The notes under the pieces are model-generated. The model was not told the origin of the DNA and made no database searches. It saw only the letters and a list, made by a program, of their open reading frames with translations. From the IMG/VR virus record IMGVR_UViG_3300034196_000052, positions 1 to 20,182 of that record: 20,182 nucleotides of DNA. One strand, given 5' to 3'. Of this stretch, positions 1-6,380 are shown piece by piece (the first letter of the stretch is position 1; each line of letters opens with the position of its first letter). Both the position numbers and the translations under genes were made by a program. Origin of the DNA: a virus.

Positions 1-924
1 GAGGTATTCATTGCGGTCACCTGCTTGGCGTTTGGCCAAAACCATCTGGGCGGCCTGCTCGGCTGCGGAGAGGTTTGCCTCTGTCCGTTCCATCTGGCGG
101 GCGGTTGTGCCGTTGATGCGCTGCCCGGTCACCCACTGGGTGTGGTAGCTCTCGGCGTTGGCCAGCAGCTCGTTGAGGCTGTGGCACTTGCGCAGAACGG
201 CGGCATCGCTGGTTTTCAGGAAGTGGGCTGCCACGTGGTGGGCAACGTCGGCGCCCAGGCGGTCAACCAGTTGGCCGAGCTGACCACCGACCTTGGCGTT
301 CCACACCGGCCAGGCGCTGTAGCGCTTGCGGTAAGCCATCGCGTAGTTCGCCCAGACCTTGAAGGTTTTGCAGGTCTGGTCTTTCGGGCCCGGCATGTCG
401 GCAGGGATCTCAACCCGTGGGGCGTCGATACGATCAACCACCAGCACCAGACCGCGGGACTGAGCTGGCACAACCTCGGCGGGAGCCGGGGGTGCAATTG
501 GTTCAATGACCGGTTCCATGACTGATTCAAGAGAGTTACTGATTCTGGGTGCAACTGCTGCACTACCCCCTAGTGCAGGAGATTCACTAGGGGGTGAACC
601 TGCTGCACTACCCGGGTGAATCTTCTGCACTACCCCTGGTGCAGGAGGTGCACCACCATCGAGAGTGAGGAAGTAAACGTTCGACGAATTCCCTTTAGGG
701 CCACCCTTTCGGATTTCCTTTCGCAACAAGCCGGCTTCACACAGGGCCGTGATGTGGTTCATTACTGAGCGCTTGCTGATTTCGCACTGGTCAGCGACAT
801 GCTGATAGGACGGCCAGCACTCGCCTATGTCGCTGGCGTTGTCAGCCAGCTTTATCAGGACAAGCTTGCGCAATGGATTGCCGACGCGAAGCTTCATCGC
901 GGCGACCATAAGGCCCATGCTCAC
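1..924 (-). CDS. O-like phage replication initiator (3' end beyond window)
   Basis: Open frame with no stop before the window edge, about 308 codons visible. The N-terminal ~85 residues form a winged-helix domain of the helix_turn_helix_36 type, with the stretches GNPLRKLVLIKLADNA, GECWPSYQHVADQCEISKRS and LCEAGLLRKE, as in the DNA-binding half of phage O-like replication proteins. A Pro/Ala/Gly/Ser-rich linker (about residues 88-135) follows, then a helical C-terminal part of unknown fold. The chosen start is GTG at 924. It overlaps the rha stop (GTGA) and has GAGG six bases upstream, whereas the ATG at 918 is 12 bases away. It gives an N-terminus V/M-S-M-G-L-M-V. It is the most distal gene seen in the leftward operon, and its linker DNA carries the iterons. 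The role (binding the origin and loading a helicase) is inferred from the family and the iterons. Confidence 0.85.
   Translation of the reverse strand, partial: MSMGLMVAAMKLRVGNPLRKLVLIKLADNASDIGECWPSYQHVADQCEISKRSVMNHITALCEAGLLRKEIRKGGPKGNSSNVYFLTLDGGAPPAPGVVQKIHPGSAAGSPPSESPALGGSAAVAPRISNSLESVMEPVIEPIAPPAPAEVVPAQSRGLVLVVDRIDAPRVEIPADMPGPKDQTCKTFKVWANYAMAYRKRYSAWPVWNAKVGGQLGQLVDRLGADVAHHVAAHFLKTSDAAVLRKCHSLNELLANAESYHTQWVTGQRINGTTARQMERTEANLSAAEQAAQMVLAKRQAGDRNEYL
547..655. repeat. Iteron cluster, probable replication origin inside the O-like gene
   Basis: Four imperfect palindromes of the form T(G/T)CAC-N5-9-GTG(C/A)A recur about every 22 bp: 559-577, 583-598, 604-620 and 626-643. The direct repeat CTGCACTACCC is exact at 558, 603 and 625, with a degenerate copy near 582. 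Half-sites GGGTGCA (548) and GGTGCACC (648) flank the cluster. Lambda has its origin iterons inside gene O, where the encoded protein is a flexible linker. Here the repeats likewise encode a low-complexity linker, so the DNA function probably shapes the protein sequence. Confidence 0.72.
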
Positions 925-1709
925 GCGGCACCTCGCACTGCTTTATCGTGGGTGAACAGGCCGTCCCAGGTCTTCTTCATGGGCAGCTCGCCGGCCAGGT
1001 ACAGGTCGTACAGGCGTGCGGCGCCCTTCTTCAGCAGGATCGGCGTGTAGGAGATGAATGGGTCTTTTCCGTGCGGGGTGACTTCGACCTGGTGCTCGGT
1101 CATGTACTTGTCGCGGGCGTAGGAGCCCACGCGGTGACGAACGCCAGACTTGCTCTCGTTGTAGAGCCAGCTTCGGGCTTCCAGGTAATTCCCCACCTGC
1201 ATGACGTTGACCCCATTCAGGCCTTTGCAGAACTGGGTGTGGGTCATGCCTTCCTTGAACAGGTTCTCCAAGGAATAGATCTTGGTCGCCTGCTGCTCGA
1301 CTTGGGCTGTGAGCATCAAGCGGGCCTTTTCAGACTCCATGGCGATCTGCAGGATTTCGATGGTGGAAAGCTGTTGTGGTTGCGCAACCTGCCCTTCCAG
1401 TTCCTGCCAGCGGTCGATAACTCGTGCGCGGTGCTCGTCGCTGTATCCAGCCACAACCAGATGCGTGTCACGCTCGGTCAGGTCGTAGACATCGATGGGG
1501 CGGCCGCCGGTGGCTTCACGCCGAGTTTTACGATCTGATCGTAAAAGTCCTTTGGCAAAAAGACGCTCGATGGTGGTGATGACATCGTTGTGGCGGGCCT
1601 CGACCAGATCGGCGATTTCCCGAGATGACATTGTCCGCGCCACGTTTTGCGATTGCGAAAAACGTGGCGCGGATTCGTTGGTGTTGACGACTGATTGGGG
1701 AATAGGCAT
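921..1709 (-). CDS. rha: Rha family phage regulatory protein with antirepressor-like C-terminus
   Basis: 262 aa. Residues ~27-108 match the Rha domain (SSREIADLVEARHNDV, then GGRPIDVYDLTERDTHLV and a WQELE end). Residues ~112-148 look helical. Residues ~150-258 resemble the KilAC/ANT-type domain of phage antirepressors (FKEGMTHTQFCKGLNGVNV, LLKKGAARLYDLYLAGELP). The frame is open up to 2018, but the start at 1709 (MPIPQ) is preferred. It has GGAG seven bases upstream, and longer versions would run through a terminator-like hairpin and over an opposite gene. Its stop overlaps the GTG start of the replication gene, so the two are probably translationally coupled. Rha proteins are known to interfere with phage growth in some hosts. 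An antirepressor role is inferred from domain layout only. Confidence 0.9.
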   Translation of the reverse strand: MPIPQSVVNTNESAPRFSQSQNVARTMSSREIADLVEARHNDVITTIERLFAKGLLRSDRKTRREATGGRPIDVYDLTERDTHLVVAGYSDEHRARVIDRWQELEGQVAQPQQLSTIEILQIAMESEKARLMLTAQVEQQATKIYSLENLFKEGMTHTQFCKGLNGVNVMQVGNYLEARSWLYNESKSGVRHRVGSYARDKYMTEHQVEVTPHGKDPFISYTPILLKKGAARLYDLYLAGELPMKKTWDGLFTHDKAVRGAA

Positions 1710-1745
1710 TATTCGCTCCAGAACGTTGTTAAATGCAGTACGAAG

Positions 1746-1771
1746 AACCACCCGGCCAGGTGGTTTTTTTT
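1746..1771 (+). terminator. Intrinsic terminator reading rightward
   Basis: Perfect 7-bp stem AACCACC (1746-1752) / GGTGGTT (1759-1765), loop CGGCCA, followed by eight T on the plus strand (1764-1771). On the minus strand the hairpin is followed only by CTTCG, so the strong direction is rightward. All genes immediately to its left are on the minus strand, so it would stop antisense transcripts rather than end a visible gene. Confidence 0.75.
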
Positions 1772-1803
1772 CGCCTGAGATTTGGTGGTGCGTGTGAATT
1801 GGG

Positions 1804-1863
1804 TGTCCGGCGCATCCGTGGTAGCTTTCTGCTTCCACACAAGAAGGCCTAGGAGGCCGGACA
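1804..1863 (+). promoter_or_regulatory. Long-range stem covering the ribosome site of the next gene
   Basis: TGTCCGGC (1804-1811) pairs perfectly with GCCGGACA (1856-1863). The right arm includes the last G of the AGGAGG ribosome site (1851-1856) and the A of the ATG. A smaller GTGG/CCAC stem (1818-1821 / 1835-1838) lies inside. This could hold the start region closed. The folding is inferred by eye. Confidence 0.45.
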
Positions 1864-2051
1864 TGACTGATATCGTTGCAGCTAAAAACAACTCCTCTCA
1901 CGCCGCTCAACAAGCTGTGATCACGCTGATCGAGGCCAGCGGAGCAGAGCTTTTCCGAAACAGTGGCGTAAGCGAAGACGGCGGGAAGAAAGCCGCCGAA
2001 TTCCTGATTGCGTTTCATAAAACGCTTACCGCGTACTACAAGGAGCTTTAA
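1863..2051 (+). CDS. Small phage protein of unknown function, opposite to the cro-cII-O operon
   Basis: 62 aa, starting MTDIVAAKNNSSHAAQQAVI and ending in FHKTLTAYYKEL. It has a near-perfect ribosome site (TAGGAGG, six bases before ATG), so this start is preferred to the upstream in-frame ATG at 1782. It looks like a single compact helical protein with no signal or membrane segment. It is transcribed against the leftward operon, and its last 26 bp overlap the 3' end of the 62-aa minus-strand gene tail to tail. I recognise the general type (small conserved Pseudomonas prophage protein) but no function. The structured leader suggests translational control. Confidence 0.75.
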   Translation: MTDIVAAKNNSSHAAQQAVITLIEASGAELFRNSGVSEDGGKKAAEFLIAFHKTLTAYYKEL

Positions 2052-2214
2052 GAGCGCCTAGTCCGGCGACCAGTGCCTTAGAGATACTGGTCGCTGCGAC
2101 CTCGATGCCCTCCACTTCTCCGCGAACTGCCAATGCCACAACTGCATCAGCCAGGGCTCGTGATGCGATGTCGATTTGACGATCATCCAGTGCAGCTTCG
2201 TTTTCTTGGGGCAT
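2026..2214 (-). CDS. Small protein of unknown function between cII and rha
   Basis: 62 aa from MPQENEAALDDRQID. GGAG lies seven bases before the ATG, and the longer in-frame start at 2259 would overlap the CII gene. The protein is a predicted all-helical Ala/Val-rich chain (SRALADAVVALAVRGEVEGIEV). It follows the CII-family gene by 22 bp in the same operon. Its 3' part contains a perfect 9-bp stem-loop (GCGACCAGT 2066-2074 / ACTGGTCGC 2086-2094) and, just after it on the minus strand, a boxA-like CGCTCTTAAAG (2046-2056). No function can be assigned. Confidence 0.75.
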   Translation of the reverse strand: MPQENEAALDDRQIDIASRALADAVVALAVRGEVEGIEVAATSISKALVAGLGALKAPCSTR

Positions 2215-2236
2215 GGTCTTTCTCCGGTTGTGAAAC

Positions 2237-2659
2237 TCAGGCGGCTTTAACCGACGCATCCATCACGTCCAGGCTCTGGCGAACGTGACCGATCTCTTGG
2301 CGGATCAGGTTCTTCTCGAAGGTGCTGACGTGGTTGTCGCCCAGCGCCTCATGGACAGCGATGGTCAGGTCGGCCACTTCCTTCGCGACATTGATCAGCG
2401 ACTTGGTAAGTGCCTCGGGCTTGGGTTCGGTCTTCGCCACCAGGTCAAAGCTGAACTCGGCGGCCAGGACCGCAAGCGGGCGCATGTCGCCGGTATGCAG
2501 CAAGATCCCGAACAGATGCTCAACCGTCAGGCGATGAGCATCGTTGTCAGGGTTGGCGCGCTGCAGGAGGCTCACGTGCGGAACACCCATCTTTGCAGCC
2601 AGGGACTTGGGCTCATTGCCCTTCACTGCTGCCTGGCACGCATCCAAAAAGTCTTCCAT
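2237..2659 (-). CDS. cII: Phage regulatory CII family protein (CP76-like)
   Basis: 140 aa from MEDFLDACQAAVKG; GAGG lies eight bases before the ATG. The N-terminal half has the pattern of the phage regulatory CII / CP76 family: a short helix, a helix-turn-helix-like segment (PKSLAAKMGVPHVSLLQRANPD, about residues 17-38), then LTVEHLFGILLHTGD. The C-terminal half is helical and probably oligomerises. It is the second gene after PR. By analogy it would steer the lysogeny decision by activating a promoter, but no CII-dependent promoter could be located here. The gene symbol is used for the family, not for orthology to lambda CII. Confidence 0.82.
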   Translation of the reverse strand: MEDFLDACQAAVKGNEPKSLAAKMGVPHVSLLQRANPDNDAHRLTVEHLFGILLHTGDMRPLAVLAAEFSFDLVAKTEPKPEALTKSLINVAKEVADLTIAVHEALGDNHVSTFEKNLIRQEIGHVRQSLDVMDASVKAA

Positions 2660-2741
2660 TCGTAAAACCTCAAATTTGTTTCCGTGGCGCCCTGCAGGTG
2701 CAGAGGCGATCATTTGCTCAATGGAACGGCGGACAGGGATG

Positions 2742-2936
2742 TCAGGCAGCGGTTTTCTGGGACGGGAACGGACGCTGCTCTTGGGCCGACAAGCTGCCGT
2801 CCTCTTCGAGGGTCACGAACACATCGCGGCCGACACGGATCGCTTTACTTAACGCGCCCTGCGTGCAACCAAGCATCTGGGCGGCCTTCGTATGGCCGTG
2901 TTCTTTGGCAAATTCGGTGAGTGTGATTCGGCGCAT
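2742..2936 (-). CDS. cro: Cro-like repressor
   Basis: 64 aa, alignable by eye over its whole length with lambda Cro. Shared patterns include RITL at the N-terminus, a helix-turn-helix (TKAAQMLGCTQGALSKAI, about residues 16-33), GR-x-(V/I)-F-(V/L)-T, and the C-terminal PFPS. GAGG is eight bases before the ATG. It is the first gene of the leftward PR transcript and faces cI across the three-operator region. It is expected to bind the same operators as CI with opposite preference, favouring lytic growth. Confidence 0.92.
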   Translation of the reverse strand: MRRITLTEFAKEHGHTKAAQMLGCTQGALSKAIRVGRDVFVTLEEDGSLSAQEQRPFPSQKTAA

Positions 2937-2965
2937 CGCGGCGTCCTCTACATAGATTCACCACA

Positions 2966-2995
2966 AGTATGACCGCCGGTATTGTTATCAGTCAA
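2966..2995 (-). promoter_or_regulatory. PR promoter for cro-cII-rha-O
   Basis: On the minus strand, -35 TTGACT (2990-2995), an 18-bp spacer and -10 CATACT (2966-2971). The spacer contains operator site 1 and the -35 overlaps site 2, so bound CI would block it. The same geometry recurs at the rightward promoter at 6395-6424. Confidence 0.75.
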
Positions 2996-3033
2996 TACCG
3001 GCGATATTGGTTAAGCAAATACCGTAGGTAATA
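2968..3033. promoter_or_regulatory. Three-site cI/cro operator (OR equivalent)
   Basis: Three 17-bp palindromes match the consensus CAATACCG-N-CGGTATTG. Site 1 (2968-2984) has a degenerate left half and a perfect right half. Site 2 (2993-3009) has a perfect left half and one mismatch on the right. Site 3 (3017-3033) is the weakest. Centres are at 2976, 3001 and 3025, so sites lie on the same DNA face two to two and a half turns apart. Sites 1 and 2 overlap PR, site 2 abuts the PRM -35 and site 3 covers the PRM -10, which is the lambda OR logic. Confidence 0.85.
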
Positions 3034-3034
3034 T
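3007..3034 (+). promoter_or_regulatory. PRM promoter for cI
   Basis: -35 TTGGTT (3007-3012), 16-bp spacer, -10 TAATAT (3029-3034). The expected start of transcription is about 3041, at most a few bases before the cI ATG (3044), leaving no room for a ribosome site. This matches the leaderless lambda PRM transcript. Confidence 0.6.
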
Positions 3035-3043
3035 GATCGAGAG

Positions 3044-3844
3044 ATGAAAAAAGACTCCCGAAGGCTTCCTCTCTCTGATTGGCAGCTGCAAGACAGCGAA
3101 CGACTAAAGGCGATCTTCCATAAGAAGCGAGCTGATCTAGGCTTGACCCAAGAAAAGTTGGCAGCAGAGCTTGGTGACACCGTTACGCAAGGCGCGATCA
3201 GTCATTTTATGAACGGTAGAACCGCGCTTAGCATAAAGGCAGCCACCGTCTTTGCCAGGGCGCTGAAAGTTCCAGTTTCAGAGATCAGCCCTACGCTCGC
3301 TTCGCGCATCGAAGAGATGGCCTCATCCCTTGACCATGCAGGGCGAAAGTCAGCGGATACTCCAAAGGCTGCCGCTAACACGCCATTCCCTGTCGGCGAG
3401 GATGAGGGGGTCATTGATGATCGCTACGCCTTCATTCCTCAATACGACGCTAGAGCGGCCGCAGGCATTGGCCATGACAATCCGCACGTCGAGGTAAAGT
3501 CCACTCTGGCCTTCAAGCGCGAGTGGCTGCGCCTAAAGGGCGCAAACCCTGCAAGCCTGATCGTTATCTATGCCGATGGCGAGAGCATGTGGCCAACAAT
3601 TGATGATCATGATGTGCTGCTGCTGGACACGTCCAAGACTGATCCGGCGGATGGCCATGTCTTTGTCCTGGCAAATACGGACAAAGGGACAATCGTTAAG
3701 CGCCTCATAAAGCACGGCACCTCCTGGATCATCCAGAGCGACAACCCTGACGAAAATAAATATCCCGATATCGTGCTGCCTGATGGCGAGATCAACGAAC
3801 ACCGAATCATCGGTCGCGTCATCTGGCGCGGCGGAGATTTGTAG
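3044..3844 (+). CDS. cI: CI-type prophage repressor, S24 autopeptidase
   Basis: 266 aa. Residues ~17-80 are a Cro/C1-type helix-turn-helix (LGLTQEKLAAELG, then VTQGAISHFMNGRTALS). A linker (~90-125) precedes the S24/LexA-like peptidase domain. The catalytic serine is S181 in DGESMWPT and the lysine is K219 in GTIVKRL. The probable self-cleavage bond is A140-G141 in RAAAGIGH, 40 residues before the serine, as in lambda CI. It should therefore be inactivated after DNA damage through RecA. It is expressed from PRM with little or no leader. The downstream gene begins 15 bp after the stop, so the lysogenic transcript probably continues into it. Confidence 0.93.
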   Translation: MKKDSRRLPLSDWQLQDSERLKAIFHKKRADLGLTQEKLAAELGDTVTQGAISHFMNGRTALSIKAATVFARALKVPVSEISPTLASRIEEMASSLDHAGRKSADTPKAAANTPFPVGEDEGVIDDRYAFIPQYDARAAAGIGHDNPHVEVKSTLAFKREWLRLKGANPASLIVIYADGESMWPTIDDHDVLLLDTSKTDPADGHVFVLANTDKGTIVKRLIKHGTSWIIQSDNPDENKYPDIVLPDGEINEHRIIGRVIWRGGDL

Positions 3845-3858
3845 GAGGTCCCATCGCC

Positions 3859-4089
3859 CTGACCAAACCCAACCAGCAACTGCGGCGCGACCTGAAAGAG
3901 GCTGCAGCCCTGCTCAAGTGGGCGGGCGTGGACTTGTATGTCGTCTCCAAGCGAATGATGGCTGCTGGCGACGAGCAAGGCGCCATGGAGCTGATGAAGA
4001 TCGCAATGAGCCTTCAGGAGACCGAGGACAAGCTGGCGGGTTATGCGGATGAGGTGAAGGCAGGAAGGATTGCGTGGTTCGTAGCTTAA
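3859..4089 (+). CDS. Small protein of unknown function after cI, probable CTG start
   Basis: A 76-residue frame with clear coding character: TKPNQQLRRDLKEAAALLK, then VVSKRMMAAGDEQGAMELMK and a C-terminal IAWFVA. It ends in TAA at 4087. There is no ATG, GTG or TTG before residue 36. An excellent ribosome site (AGGAGG at 3843-3848, overlapping the cI stop) points to CTG at 3859 (ten bases away) or ATC at 3853 (four bases away). CTG followed by ACC-AAA gives a typical M-T-K-P start. The protein appears all-helical and soluble. It is coupled to cI and so is probably made in the lysogen. Function unknown. Confidence 0.7.
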   Translation: MTKPNQQLRRDLKEAAALLKWAGVDLYVVSKRMMAAGDEQGAMELMKIAMSLQETEDKLAGYADEVKAGRIAWFVA

Positions 4090-4131
4090 TCACCTCGATA
4101 GTTTCTGAGACTTAACACGGATTGATAAGAA

Positions 4132-5082
4132 TTGACCAAAAAAGAAAGCTTTAGCACTTACGAGCATAAGTTTGGGTCGATAAAGACTTCGGCCGACCTC
4201 AAAGCTATACCCGGGTACTTGCCGCAAGTTGACTTCTCAGACGAATCAATTCGTCGACTGGAGGAAATGCTTGATGGTTACGACTTTACAAAAGAAGATG
4301 AGTACCCATGCGGCATAAAGGGGTGCGCGACAAAACACCAGCATGGCTATCTCGTCAGAACAACAGATGGAATACTTACTAACATTGGAAACCGCTGCGG
4401 AAAAAAGTACCTTGATCTAGACTTCTCTAGAGTGAAAAAAGACTACTTGGCTCGCAGAAAGGCTGCCGACAATCTCGCGTCACTGAAGGCCATAAGAAGT
4501 GAATTCTCACTTTATCAGGATCGCCTCGATAGCATCGTAGCGTCCTGCATTGCCTTCTCGCGATGCCGCAGACTCCTTTCTGAACAGATTCCTGACTCGT
4601 TCGGGATTGCTATGAATATGGGACGCAACGGAACTCGAGAAATTATCAAAACACGCCGCATGAGTAAGCGTGAAGCCTCTATCCATTACGTTCAAACTAA
4701 TACCAATAGCAAAGATTACGATGGCCGAAGACCAACGATTGATGAGGTTATTGGTAGATTCGATGGGATTAGCATATTTCAGGAAAGCGCACAGGATTTC
4801 GTAAGAAATGAAATTGTGAAGCCGCTTGATGAAATGAGATCAATTACCGACTTCAGCCTCGACTTCTTGTCAGAAAAAAAACTTGAGGATCTATCAAGAA
4901 AAACGAATACAGCAATACGTCATATTAATAAAGCAGAAGATATGGTCGAGCAAGGTTACAAATTTTACAATGCGGATAACCTATCACTCTTAGAGCTGCT
5001 TGGGGCGGATAAATATACTCTGAGCAATTCAATATCAATGGTTAGCGATATAATCGCTAGTTCATTAAAGAAATCTGGATAA
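4132..5082 (+). CDS. Accessory protein with putative zinc-binding cluster, in the rex position
   Basis: 316 aa from a TTG start (TTG-ACC-AAA-AAA). No good ribosome site is visible and no ATG occurs until residue 46. The N-terminal third has C60-x4-C65-x3-H69-x-H71 and, after a short beta-like stretch, IGNRCGKKYL with C89. This resembles a zinc ribbon whose second knuckle reads G-N-x-C-G-x-K. The rest is helical and rich in Lys, Ser, Asp and Asn. The gene is clearly more A+T-rich than its neighbours and uses rarer codons, which suggests horizontal gain. It lies directly downstream of cI, where lambdoid prophages carry rexAB or other exclusion genes. A role in superinfection exclusion or defence is inference. 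Family not recognised. Confidence 0.8.
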   Translation: MTKKESFSTYEHKFGSIKTSADLKAIPGYLPQVDFSDESIRRLEEMLDGYDFTKEDEYPCGIKGCATKHQHGYLVRTTDGILTNIGNRCGKKYLDLDFSRVKKDYLARRKAADNLASLKAIRSEFSLYQDRLDSIVASCIAFSRCRRLLSEQIPDSFGIAMNMGRNGTREIIKTRRMSKREASIHYVQTNTNSKDYDGRRPTIDEVIGRFDGISIFQESAQDFVRNEIVKPLDEMRSITDFSLDFLSEKKLEDLSRKTNTAIRHINKAEDMVEQGYKFYNADNLSLLELLGADKYTLSNSISMVSDIIASSLKKSG

Positions 5083-5332
5083 CGCTAGCTGGAATAACCG
5101 ATAGCATAGAGGCTTCAGACCCTTTTGGTTCGACCAACTCTGGAAGCTCCATCCATAAAATGGCCAAGTCTGGGCTGAGCGTCTGGTCATGCTCTAGGAA
5201 ACAATTCCCCGGTTCGTACCACTCAGCCACGCGGTAGCCGTCACATGGATTGAAAACCAGGCATTCCTGGCCATCCCTGGGAGAAATCTTACATGTGCTC
5301 TTGAAGTGGAGGACCACTCGCTCGCTGGTCAT
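5057..5332 (-). CDS. DUF551-like phage protein
   Basis: 91 aa. The central part has the layout of DUF551 proteins: PRDGQECLVFNP (the P-x-x-G-x-x-VLV strand), then YRVAEWYEPGNCF and a closing LAILWMELPELVEP (compare the usual THWMPLPEPP). These small proteins are common in phage early regions and have no established function. The start at 5332 has only a weak GGTGA nearby. The gene is convergent with the 316-aa gene, overlapping it by 26 bp, and diverges from the lipoprotein gene, so it must have its own promoter in the A+T-rich stretch 5335-5385. I could not fix that promoter. Confidence 0.7.
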   Translation of the reverse strand: MTSERVVLHFKSTCKISPRDGQECLVFNPCDGYRVAEWYEPGNCFLEHDQTLSPDLAILWMELPELVEPKGSEASMLSVIPASVIQISLMN

Positions 5333-5386
5333 AGATCACCATTAGCAATCATTTTTAAAAAAACCATTCCAAACAAGAATACATCA

Positions 5387-5409
5387 AAGCCCGGCCCAGC
5401 GCCGGGCTT
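5387..5409 (+). terminator. Terminator-like hairpin before the lipoprotein gene
   Basis: Perfect 9-bp stem AAGCCCGGC (5387-5395) / GCCGGGCTT (5401-5409) with loop CCAGC, followed by CTTGT on the plus strand. The T-tract is modest. It would end the cI-lineage transcript and separate the lipoprotein gene as its own unit. Confidence 0.65.
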
Positions 5410-5489
5410 CTTGTATCTGCCCTTCCCTGTCTCGATGGTGGCGGTAAGCCACGAATGGTAAAGTGCGCGCTCATTTAGGGAGGGATACC

Positions 5490-6323
5490 ATGTCAAAAAA
5501 TAGATTATTCGGCGCCGCCTTTGTGGGCGCCATCGCGGGACTTCTGCTCCAGAGTTGCGCCCAAGTTCCAGTAAGGATTGATAGAAGTGCGTATCGGATG
5601 CCTGAGCGCCCCGTCACCAATCTTTTGTCGAGCAGTAATGCCCAGGGCAGTTACGCAGAAGCTGGCGATGGATCTAGTATTGCTGACCTGATCAAAAAAT
5701 CTGGCGGCAGCAAAGGGGAGTACGAATCGAGCCAACAATACGAACAGCGCCTCCGAGCCATGGTGCCAGCGAAGATCTCATTCACTCGCGCCTTAGATCG
5801 CGCATGGTATACCTACGACGCTGACAGTCAGCTGCTTAAAATATCCATTATTCTCGATGACGGATTCGACAAGGGCTATCGCGAAAACTCTGGGATGTCA
5901 GCCCACTACCCGGCAATTTTGCTCGGAGGGTCGATAAAATTCACTGATCAGTACGTAGGTCAAAACGCTTTCGGGGCTTCGGTTCAGGTGGATCAGGTTT
6001 TGGCCAAGAAGAACTACGCGGTACTGGGCGCCCTTCCGCGCAACTCTACTCTGCAAATATCTTCGATTACTGGCGACTTGTCTGTGCCTCGCGAAGAGAT
6101 GTCAGTGTCCAGCAAGGATCTTGCAATACGCATAGATGGAGACACCAAGGCACCTTTTTACGCCCAGTCAGCCGATCACCAAAAAGCTACCATCGCATCA
6201 AGGCAGGAAACCATCTCAGCGCTGAACTTCTTCAGGGTCGCACCTTCAAAAATCTCCATCATCAACCTAAAAACCGGAAAGGTTTACTCCGAAAGCCTGA
6301 AGGCAACCAGTAAAGCCTACTAG
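5490..6323 (+). CDS. Predicted lipoprotein, possible lysogenic-conversion gene
   Basis: 277 aa from ATG 5490, with GGGAGGG six bases upstream; the longer frame from 5463 lacks such a site. The N-terminus is a lipoprotein signal peptide: KNR, then a hydrophobic run, then LLLQSC with the lipidation Cys at residue 20. The mature protein is Ser-rich and mixed alpha/beta with no membrane segment, so it is probably anchored to the inner or outer membrane. It sits between two terminator hairpins (5387-5409 and 6339-6363) as a separate transcription unit between cI and PL, a usual site for genes expressed from the prophage. A surface role such as blocking phage entry is a guess from location and lipidation. 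No family recognised. Confidence 0.82.
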   Translation: MSKNRLFGAAFVGAIAGLLLQSCAQVPVRIDRSAYRMPERPVTNLLSSSNAQGSYAEAGDGSSIADLIKKSGGSKGEYESSQQYEQRLRAMVPAKISFTRALDRAWYTYDADSQLLKISIILDDGFDKGYRENSGMSAHYPAILLGGSIKFTDQYVGQNAFGASVQVDQVLAKKNYAVLGALPRNSTLQISSITGDLSVPREEMSVSSKDLAIRIDGDTKAPFYAQSADHQKATIASRQETISALNFFRVAPSKISIINLKTGKVYSESLKATSKAY

Positions 6324-6338
6324 CCAGTCGAATATCCC

Positions 6339-6363
6339 AGCCCGCCATTGAGCGGGCTTTTTT
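6339..6363 (+). terminator. Intrinsic terminator after the lipoprotein gene
   Basis: Perfect 7-bp stem AGCCCGC (6339-6345) / GCGGGCT (6352-6358), loop CATTGA, then six T (6358-6363). It ends the lipoprotein unit 18 bp before the first PL operator. Confidence 0.88.
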
Positions 6364-6380
6364 GTGGGCGGTAAAAAATA

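Noticed and set aside
25-525. Plus-strand open frame of 166 codons
   Set aside because: It lies opposite the replication-initiator gene, whose sequence has recognisable domains and a good start; the plus frame is a G+C-driven shadow.
1709-1891. Minus-strand 60-codon frame with a hydrophobic start, upstream of rha
   Set aside because: It covers a terminator hairpin and the leader of the opposite gene and has no ribosome site; only its stop position next to the rha ATG is suggestive.
3783-4052. Plus-strand frame of 89 codons overlapping the end of cI
   Set aside because: Out of frame with the better-coding 3859-4089 reading and Arg/Ala/Gly-rich as expected for a shadow; its start lies within cI.
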